DNA from: an uncultured Oscillospiraceae bacterium
GTDB lineage: Bacteria; Bacillota; Clostridia; Oscillospirales; Oscillospiraceae
Assembly: GCA_905234575.1 (NCBI GenBank)
Contig: CAJOIG010000042.1
Coordinates: forward strand, 1 to 11,449
Direction of reading: 5' to 3'
Length of the DNA stretch: 11,449 bases
Below are positions 6,540-11,449 of this stretch, piece by piece (the first letter of the stretch is position 1; the number at the start of each line of letters is the position of its first letter). The position numbers and the translations under genes are program-made. The notes beneath the pieces were generated by a model. The model was given only the letters and a program-made list of their open reading frames with translations, made no database searches and had not been told where the DNA came from.

Positions 6540-6598
6540 TAAAGATTAGTTTTAATAGAAACAGACAATCGTTTTTACGCGCAAGGAGCATACGAACT

Positions 6599-7624
6599 AT
6601 GGAACAGACACTGCGGCAGCTGCGGGAGGAATCCCTCGCGGCGATCCGGGAGGCCGGGGCGCTGGACGCGCTCGAGGCGCTCCGCGTCAAATACCTGGGC
6701 AAGAAGGGCGAGCTCACCGCCGTCCTGAAGCAGATGGGAAAGCTCTCCGCCGAGGAGCGCCCCGTCATGGGCCAGCTCGCGAACCAGATCCGCGAGGAGC
6801 TCACGGCGGCCATCGAGACCGGACGGCAGACCCTGGCCGAGAAAGCGCTTGAAGCCCGTCTCGCCGCGGAGGCGACGGACGTCACCATGCCGGGCAAGCC
6901 CGTCCGCATCGGACACCAGCACCCGCTGAACAAGGTCATCCGCGAGGCCAAGGAGATCTTCATCGGCATGGGCTTCACCATCGCCGAGGGCCCCGAGGTG
7001 GAGCTCTCGAGCTACAACTTCGACCGGCTGAACACCGGAGAGGGCCATCCCGCCCGCGACCGGCAGGACACCTTCTACTTCGACGACAACGACGAGGTCC
7101 TGCTCCGCACCCAGACGAGCCCCGTCCAGGTCCACGTCATGGAGACGCAGCCCCTGCCCATCCGCGTCATCTCCCCGGGCCGCGTCTACCGCAAGGACGA
7201 GGTGGACGCCACCCACAGCCCCATGTTCCACCAGATCGAGGGGCTCGTCGTGGACGAGGGCATCACCTTCGCGGACCTGAAGGGCACGCTCAACGAGCTC
7301 GTGCACCGGCTGTACGGCCCCGAGACCCGCACCCGCTTCCGCCCCCACCACTTCCCCTTCACCGAGCCGAGCTGCGAGGTAGACATCGAGTGCTTCGAGT
7401 GCCACGGCAAGGGCTGCCGCGTCTGCAAGGGCGAGGGCTGGATCGAGCTTCTCGGCGCCGGCATGGTGCACCCAAAGGTGCTGGAGGGCTGCGGCATCGA
7501 CACCGCGAAATACTCCGGCTTCGCCTTCGGCGTCGGCGCGGAGCGCATGGCGATGTTCCGCTTCGGCATCAGCGACCTGCGCCTGATGTTCGAGAACGAC
7601 GACCGCTTCCTGGCGCAGTTCTGA
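6599..7624 (+). CDS. pheS: Phenylalanine--tRNA ligase alpha subunit
   Basis: Catalytic alpha subunit of the alpha2beta2 phenylalanyl-tRNA synthetase, which charges tRNA-Phe with phenylalanine. 341 aa, normal length. Seen: an N-terminal coiled-coil region (about 1-85) that binds tRNA; class II motifs including HPLNKVIREAKEIF, the motif 2 region RVYRKDEVDATHSPMFHQIEG (His206-Gln212), RPHHFPFTEPS, and motif 3 GVGAERMAMFRFGISDLR near the C-terminus. Ala in SGFAFGVG is the usual residue of the Phe pocket. A four-cysteine cluster C-x2-C-x4-C-x2-C at 265, 268, 273 and 276 could bind zinc; a similar insertion is common in Firmicute PheS. AAGGAG at 6583-6588 precedes the ATG by 10 bases. pheT follows after 16 bases. 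Confidence 0.98.
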   Translation: MEQTLRQLREESLAAIREAGALDALEALRVKYLGKKGELTAVLKQMGKLSAEERPVMGQLANQIREELTAAIETGRQTLAEKALEARLAAEATDVTMPGKPVRIGHQHPLNKVIREAKEIFIGMGFTIAEGPEVELSSYNFDRLNTGEGHPARDRQDTFYFDDNDEVLLRTQTSPVQVHVMETQPLPIRVISPGRVYRKDEVDATHSPMFHQIEGLVVDEGITFADLKGTLNELVHRLYGPETRTRFRPHHFPFTEPSCEVDIECFECHGKGCRVCKGEGWIELLGAGMVHPKVLEGCGIDTAKYSGFAFGVGAERMAMFRFGISDLRLMFENDDRFLAQF

Positions 7625-7640
7625 GGGGAGGTACCGCACA

Positions 7641-10022
7641 ATGATTCTTTCGCGCGAATGGCTGAATGACTATACGAAGATCAATGTCTCCGACAAGGAG
7701 TTCTGCGACGGGATGACCATGTCCGGCTCCAAGGTAGAGACCGTCTCGAACACCGGCGACGGCATCGACCGCGTCGTGGTGGGCAAGGTCACCTTCATGA
7801 GCCCCCACCCCGATTCCGACCACCTCTGGGTCTGCAAGATCGACGTCGGCGGCGACCGGGAGCTCACCATCGTGACCGGCGCCCAGAACGTCTCCATGGA
7901 CGACCTCGTCCCCGTGGCGCTGGACGGGTCCACCCTGCCCGGCGGCAAGGAGATCCACACCGGCAAGCTCCGCGGCGTCACCAGCGAGGGCATGCTCTGC
8001 TCCCTGGGCGAGCTCGGCCTCGACACCCACGACTACCCCTACGCCATCGAGGACGGCATCTTCCTCCTCCAGGAGCCCTGCGAGCCCGGCGACGACATCA
8101 AAAAGGTCCTGGGTCTCACGGACAGCGTCGTGGAGTTTGAGATCACGAACAACCGCCCCGACTGTCTGAGCGTCATCGGTCTCGCCCGCGAGGCCGCCGC
8201 CACCTTCGGCACGGAGTTCCACGTCCATGAGCCGGAGGTCGAGGCCGCCGGCGGGGACGACATCCGCAACCACCTCTCCATCGAGATCCGGGACGCCGAG
8301 CTCTGCCCGCGCTACACCGCCCGCATGGTGAAGAACATCAAGATCGAGCCCTCCCCCGCCTGGCTGCGCCGCCGTCTGCGCGCCTCCGGGATCCGGCCCA
8401 TCAACAACATCGTGGACATCACGAACTACGTCATGCAGGAATACGGCCAGCCCATGCACGCCTTCGACTACAGCTGCCTCGGCGGCGGCAAGATCGTCGT
8501 GCGCCGGGCCGAGTCCGGCGAGACCCTCATGACCCTCGACGGCGCGAGCCGCAAGCTCACCTCCAGCATGCTCGTCATCGCGGACGCCGAGAAGCCCGTC
8601 GCCCTCGCGGGCGTCATGGGCGGCGAGAACTCCGAGATCGTGGACGACACGAACACCATCATCTTCGAGTCCGCGAACTTCAACGGCACCTCCATCCGCA
8701 AGACCGCCATCGCGCTGGGAATGCGGACGGACGCCTCCTCCAAGTTCGAGAAGGGCCTCGACCCGGACGGCACCATCCCCGCCGTGCAGCGCGCCTGCGA
8801 GCTGGTCGAGCTCCTCGGCGCGGGCGAGGTCGTCGGCGGCATCCTCGACGAGGTGGCCGTCCCCACGCAGGAAAAGACTGTCATCCTGGAGCCGGACCGC
8901 ATCAACGCCCTGCTGGGCACCGACTTCACCCGCGAGTACATGGTCTCCGTGCTGGAGAAGCTCGGCTTTACGATGCGCGGCGACGAGGTGATCGTCCCCT
9001 CCTGGCGCTCCGACATCGAGCACTACGCCGACCTCGCGGAGGAGGTCGCCCGGTTCTACGGCTACGACGTGATCAAGCCCACCATGTTCCGCGGCGAGAC
9101 CGCCCAGGGCGGCTGGAGCCCGAAGCAGGCCTTCGAGAACCAGGCCACGGAGCTCTGCCGCGCCATGGGCTTCACTGAGATCCTGACCTATTCCTTCGGC
9201 AGCCCCGCGGCCTGGGACCGCATCCGCCTGCCCGAGGATTCGCCCCTGCGGAACGCCCTCGTCATCCAGAACCCCCTCGGCGAGGACCGCAGCGTCATGC
9301 GAACGACCCCCCTGCCCTCCATGCTGGACGTTCTCGCTCTGAACGCCGCCCGGCGCAACCCCGTCGTCCGCTTCTACGAGACGGCGACGGTGTACCTGCC
9401 CCAGGCGGACAGCCGCCTTGCGGACGAGCCCGCCTTCCTGACCCTCGGGGAATACGGCGGCGACGCGGACTTCTTCCAGCTCAAGGGTTGTGTGGAGGCG
9501 CTTTTGAAGGATCTGCGGATCGAGAACGTCCGCTGGGAGGCCGATAAGGACGATCCCTCCTTCCATCCCGGACGCTGCGCCCGCATCGTGGTGAACGGCC
9601 GCGCCGTCGGCGTCCTGGGCCAGATCCATCCCCTGGTCTGCCGAAACTACGAGCTCGAGGGCGAGGTCTTCTACGCCCAGCTCGACCTGCCCGCCCTGCG
9701 GGCCGTCCAGGCGGCGGAAAAGACCTTCACGCCCCTGCCGAAGTACCCCGCCATCACCCGCGACATCGCCCTCGTCTGCCGGACCGACATCCCCGTCGCC
9801 GCGTTGGAGGACACCATCGCCGCCGCGGGCGGGCAGTACCTCGAGGCCGTGGAGCTCTTCGACGTCTACACCGGCGCGCCCATCCCCGCCGGCCAGAAGA
9901 GCGTCGCCTTCTCCCTGACCCTGCGGGCCGCGGACCAGACCCTCACCGAGGACCACGCCGCGGAGACCGTCGGCGCCATTTTGGCGGCCCTCGCGAAGGA
10001 GCACGGCGCGGTCATCCGCTGA
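7641..10022 (+). CDS. pheT: Phenylalanine--tRNA ligase beta subunit
   Basis: Beta subunit of phenylalanyl-tRNA synthetase; carries editing of mischarged tyrosine and tRNA binding. 793 aa, full length. Domains in order: N-terminal helix MILSREWLNDY; an OB-fold tRNA-binding (EMAP-like) domain at about 40-150 with HPDSDHLWVCKIDVG (56-70) and TSEGMLCS; a B3/4 editing domain at about 210-385 with INNIVDITNYVM, HAFDY and ALAGVMGG; a B5 domain at about 405-475; a catalytic-like core with TEILTYSF and NPLGEDRSVMRTTPLPSML; and a C-terminal FDX-ACB anticodon-binding domain from about 700, with KYPAITRDIALV and FDVYTGAPIPAGQKS. GGGGAGG about 9 bases before the ATG. No frameshift or missing domain is seen. 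It is transcribed with pheS; an inverted repeat with a T-run about 60 bases past the stop may end the transcript. Confidence 0.98.
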   Translation: MILSREWLNDYTKINVSDKEFCDGMTMSGSKVETVSNTGDGIDRVVVGKVTFMSPHPDSDHLWVCKIDVGGDRELTIVTGAQNVSMDDLVPVALDGSTLPGGKEIHTGKLRGVTSEGMLCSLGELGLDTHDYPYAIEDGIFLLQEPCEPGDDIKKVLGLTDSVVEFEITNNRPDCLSVIGLAREAAATFGTEFHVHEPEVEAAGGDDIRNHLSIEIRDAELCPRYTARMVKNIKIEPSPAWLRRRLRASGIRPINNIVDITNYVMQEYGQPMHAFDYSCLGGGKIVVRRAESGETLMTLDGASRKLTSSMLVIADAEKPVALAGVMGGENSEIVDDTNTIIFESANFNGTSIRKTAIALGMRTDASSKFEKGLDPDGTIPAVQRACELVELLGAGEVVGGILDEVAVPTQEKTVILEPDRINALLGTDFTREYMVSVLEKLGFTMRGDEVIVPSWRSDIEHYADLAEEVARFYGYDVIKPTMFRGETAQGGWSPKQAFENQATELCRAMGFTEILTYSFGSPAAWDRIRLPEDSPLRNALVIQNPLGEDRSVMRTTPLPSMLDVLALNAARRNPVVRFYETATVYLPQADSRLADEPAFLTLGEYGGDADFFQLKGCVEALLKDLRIENVRWEADKDDPSFHPGRCARIVVNGRAVGVLGQIHPLVCRNYELEGEVFYAQLDLPALRAVQAAEKTFTPLPKYPAITRDIALVCRTDIPVAALEDTIAAAGGQYLEAVELFDVYTGAPIPAGQKSVAFSLTLRAADQTLTEDHAAETVGAILAALAKEHGAVIR

Positions 10023-10081
10023 AAAACACCGCATCGACTCCGATTCTTAATAAAAATGTAATAATTTTCCCTTTTCTTTTT

Positions 10082-10132
10082 GAAAAAGCATGGTATAATA
10101 ATCCCAGACGGGCCGATATGCCATGCTTTTTC
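10082..10132 (+). terminator. Terminator-like inverted repeat after pheT, enclosing the ireB -10 box
   Basis: A perfect 12-base inverted repeat, GAAAAAGCATGG (10082-10093) and CCATGCTTTTTC (10121-10132), surrounds a 27-base loop. In RNA read through from pheT it forms a stem ending in a U-run, like a Rho-independent terminator, and the A-run on the other side makes it symmetrical. The loop contains the TATAAT of the next promoter. Transcripts starting there would lack the 5' arm and so could not be terminated by it. Confidence 0.6.
10091..10099 (+). promoter_or_regulatory. Extended -10 promoter for ireB
   Basis: TGGTATAAT gives a perfect -10 (10094-10099) with the TGn extension. No good -35 stands 16-18 bases upstream, where the sequence is T-rich (CTTTTCTTTT); a TTGAAA at 10080-10085 is too close to serve. 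The AT-rich stretch at 10046-10085 contrasts with the GC-rich surroundings and could act as an UP-like element. The predicted start near 10106 gives a leader of about 60 bases. Confidence 0.65.
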
Positions 10133-10164
10133 GTCCGCACTACCGATCGAGGAGGTACCCAATC

Positions 10165-10407
10165 ATGGAGGAATCCACCCGGAAATTCAAAGTTCTGGAT
10201 CACAGCGCCGAGATTCGCGAGATCCTGTTCAGCGTCTACAACTCCCTGATCGAAAAGGGCTACAACCCCATCAACCAGCTCGTGGGCTACATCCTCACCG
10301 AGGACCCGACCTACATCACGAACTACAACAACGCCCGCGCCCTCATCAGCCGCCTGGACCGGGACGAGGTCCTGGAGGAGCTCGTCAAAAATTATCTGAA
10401 AAAATAA
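10165..10407 (+). CDS. ireB: IreB family regulatory phosphoprotein (UPF0297)
   Basis: Small cytoplasmic protein of the UPF0297/DUF965 family. In Enterococcus faecalis IreB is phosphorylated by the PASTA Ser/Thr kinase IreK, dephosphorylated by IreP, and modulates cephalosporin resistance and envelope stress. 80 aa, typical. Seen: candidate phosphoacceptors Ser4 and Thr5 in the flexible N-terminus, a helix around 14-30, the hallmark GYNPINQLVGYILTEDP at 32-48, YITN at 50-53, NNARALI, and the C-terminal LEELVKNYLKK. I chose the ATG at 10165 since AGGAGG (10150-10155) precedes it by 9 bases and the family pattern fits; an upstream in-frame ATG at 10123 lies inside the inverted repeat and has no ribosome binding site. 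In many Bacillota ireB sits between alaS and ruvX; here it stands alone between pheT and a tRNA gene. Confidence 0.96.
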   Translation: MEESTRKFKVLDHSAEIREILFSVYNSLIEKGYNPINQLVGYILTEDPTYITNYNNARALISRLDRDEVLEELVKNYLKK

Positions 10408-10429
10408 CGCGAAAGCGCGGAAATCTCTC

Positions 10430-10457
10430 TTGACATTTCCGGGATTTCGTGTATAAT
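10430..10457 (+). promoter_or_regulatory. Strong sigma-A promoter for tRNA-Gln
   Basis: A perfect TTGACA (10430-10435) and a perfect TATAAT (10452-10457) are 16 bases apart. The predicted start near 10464 leaves about 13 bases of 5' leader before the tRNA. It is the best promoter in the window, as expected for a stable RNA gene. Confidence 0.9.
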
Positions 10458-10476
10458 ACCGTTTGTTCGCAAGCGT

Positions 10477-10550
10477 AGCGGAGTTGTGTAAAGGTAGCAC
10501 AGCGGACTCTGACTCCGTATGTGAGGGTTCGAATCCTTCCTCCGCTGCCA
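10477..10550 (+). tRNA. tRNA-Gln, anticodon CUG
   Basis: A full cloverleaf can be folded. Acceptor stem AGCGGAG (10477-10483) with CTCCGCT (10540-10546); D stem GTGT (10486-10489) with GCAC (10497-10500) and a short AAAGGTA loop; anticodon stem GCGGA (10502-10506) with TCCGT (10514-10518), loop CTCTGAC, anticodon CTG at 10509-10511, reading CAG; a 4-base variable loop; T stem GAGGG (10523-10527) with CCTTC (10535-10539) and loop TTCGAAT; discriminator G73 and an encoded CCA. G73 fits glutamine. The first pair is A1-U72 rather than the U1-A72 usual in bacterial tRNA-Gln. Confidence 0.96.
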
Positions 10551-10587
10551 CGCTGAAAACCATTTTTCAGGAACCGAGGTAAGGACC

Positions 10588-11449
10588 ATGGACTATCGGA
10601 AGGAATACGAGAGCAAGAAAACCACGGTGGACGAGGTGCTGGCCTCGATCCGCTCGGGGGAGCAGCTGTGCACCTCCGGCGTGCTGTGCGAGCCGCTGAC
10701 ATTCCTGGAGCGGTTCCACGAGGTCGTTCCGCAGCTCGAGAACGTGGAATTCCTGAAGGGCCGGAACATCGACGTGCCCTTCCTCCACATGCCGGATCTG
10801 CGGGAGCACGTCACCGTGCTCGGGCACCTCTTCGACGCGACCCTGCGGGAATGCGTCCCCGGCGGCGCCGTCTCCCACATGCCGTCGAACCTGCACGACT
10901 TCATGCCGAACCGCGCGGCATATAAGCCCATCGACCGCTTCATCGCCATGGCGACGCCCATGGACGAGAACGGCGACTTCTGCGTCTCCGGCTGCGGGAT
11001 GTGGGAGTACACCGCGGCCAAAAGCGCAAAGCACATCATCCTGGAGGTCAACCCCTTCCTGCCCAAGTTCCGGGGCAGCCTTACGCTGAACATCCGCCAG
11101 GTGGAGATGCTGTACGAGGCGCCCCGACCCGCGACGGAGTATCCCCGGTCCGTCCCCACGGAGACCGACCGGATCATCGGGGAGACCATCGCCTCCCTCG
11201 TCCACGACGGCGACTGCATCCAGATCGGCCTCGGCGGCATGCCGGACGTGGTGGGACGCTCCTTCATGGACAAGCGCGACCTCGGCCTGCACACCGAGCT
11301 GTTCACCCCGGTGGTGGGCGAGCTCATCGAGGCCGGCGTCATCACCGGCACCCGGAAGAACGTGGACCGCGGGCAGCACGTCGGCTCCTTCGTGATGGGC
11401 GACGCGAAGCTGTACAGGACGCTCTCGACCGACCCGGGCGTCCGGTTCG
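10588..11449 (+). CDS. Acetyl-CoA hydrolase/transferase family protein (C-terminus outside window)
   Basis: Class I CoA-transferase that shuttles CoA between acyl-CoA and a free acid such as acetate; relatives include clostridial 4-hydroxybutyrate, butyryl-, propionyl- and succinyl-CoA:acetate transferases. Only the first 287 codons are here (the family is usually about 430-450 aa). Seen: N-terminal DYRKEYESKKTTVDEVLASI, typical of this group; a DENGDFCVSG region and KSAKHIILEVNP in the middle; the CoA-binding glycine loop GLGGMPD at 214-220; and LGLHTELF with Glu237 at the place of the catalytic glutamate (Glu238 of the Clostridium aminobutyricum enzyme). GLGGMPD differs from the GIGAIPD of that enzyme. 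The ATG has GAGGTAAGGA just upstream and lies 37 bases after the tRNA; no clear promoter of its own, so read-through from the tRNA promoter is possible. Family is firm; substrate is undetermined. Confidence 0.9.
   Translation, partial: MDYRKEYESKKTTVDEVLASIRSGEQLCTSGVLCEPLTFLERFHEVVPQLENVEFLKGRNIDVPFLHMPDLREHVTVLGHLFDATLRECVPGGAVSHMPSNLHDFMPNRAAYKPIDRFIAMATPMDENGDFCVSGCGMWEYTAAKSAKHIILEVNPFLPKFRGSLTLNIRQVEMLYEAPRPATEYPRSVPTETDRIIGETIASLVHDGDCIQIGLGGMPDVVGRSFMDKRDLGLHTELFTPVVGELIEAGVITGTRKNVDRGQHVGSFVMGDAKLYRTLSTDPGVRF

Noticed and set aside
6546..6598. A T-box riboswitch before pheS
   Set aside because: The leader is far too short and shows neither the T-box sequence nor a terminator/antiterminator pair.
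7569..10034. An 821-aa open frame on the minus strand opposite pheT
   Set aside because: It is the antisense shadow of a strongly GC3-biased gene: its translation is low-complexity (Gly, Val, Leu, Asp, Ala, Glu, His) without recognisable domains, while pheT on the plus strand is complete and unmistakable.
10023..10045. ATCG-ACTC-CGAT hairpin just after pheT as a terminator
   Set aside because: The stem is only 4 pairs and the following TTCTT is short; the 12-base repeat further on is a better candidate.
10123..10164. A start for ireB at the ATG at 10123
   Set aside because: It lies inside the inverted repeat, lacks a ribosome binding site, and adds 14 residues not seen in the IreB family.
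10553..10570. CTGAAAA-CCAT-TTTTCAG hairpin after tRNA-Gln as a terminator
   Set aside because: The stem is 7 pairs, mostly A-T, and is followed by GAACCG rather than a T-run, so it would be a weak terminator at most.
1..11449. Mobile elements, CRISPR arrays, attachment sites or prophage genes
   Set aside because: No transposase, integrase, spaced direct repeats or target-site duplications were seen; all intergenic gaps are below 200 bases and are accounted for by promoters and hairpins.

Overview
The window looks like chromosomal housekeeping DNA from a GC-rich member of the Clostridia (Bacillota), probably an Oscillospiraceae-like gut anaerobe. Evidence: an IreB (UPF0297) gene, which is essentially confined to Bacillota; a Firmicute-type pyrimidine-nucleoside phosphorylase; a lipoprotein-alr-mazF order matching the ydcC-alrA-ndoA locus of Bacillus subtilis; a clostridial-type CoA-transferase; purine-rich Shine-Dalgarno sites; and sigma-A-type promoters. 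The genus is inference.

Layout. The left half (1-6422) is all on the minus strand, the right half (6599-11449) all on the plus strand; they diverge from a 176-base intergenic region with one promoter facing each way. Leftward from it run nnr (bifunctional NAD(P)H-hydrate repair), a small lipoprotein resembling YdcC/LolA, alr (alanine racemase), a MazF/EndoA toxin with no antitoxin gene beside it, and an unrecognised 111-aa protein. A second leftward promoter then drives a pyrimidine-nucleoside phosphorylase whose stop overlaps the GTG start of a membrane acyltransferase (cut off by the window edge). Rightward run pheS and pheT, then ireB with its own promoter, a tRNA-Gln(CUG) gene with a near-perfect promoter, and the first 287 codons of an acetyl-CoA hydrolase/transferase family gene.

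How the genes fit together. nnr repairs damaged NAD(P)H, Alr supplies D-alanine for peptidoglycan, and MazF is a sequence-specific mRNA interferase; their linkage is a conserved Bacillota arrangement rather than a pathway. PheS and PheT form one enzyme. IreB is a target of PASTA Ser/Thr kinases in cell-envelope signalling. The phosphorylase salvages pyrimidine nucleosides. The CoA-transferase fits fermentative acid metabolism.

I found no mobile element, CRISPR array or clearly new system. The most interesting points are small RNA-level structures: a hairpin that buries the ribosome binding site of the 111-aa gene just after mazF; a hairpin in the alr-mazF gap with a UACAU (the pentamer cut by Bacillus MazF) in its loop; a terminator-like inverted repeat that encloses the -10 box of the ireB promoter; and an A1-U72 first pair in the tRNA-Gln.
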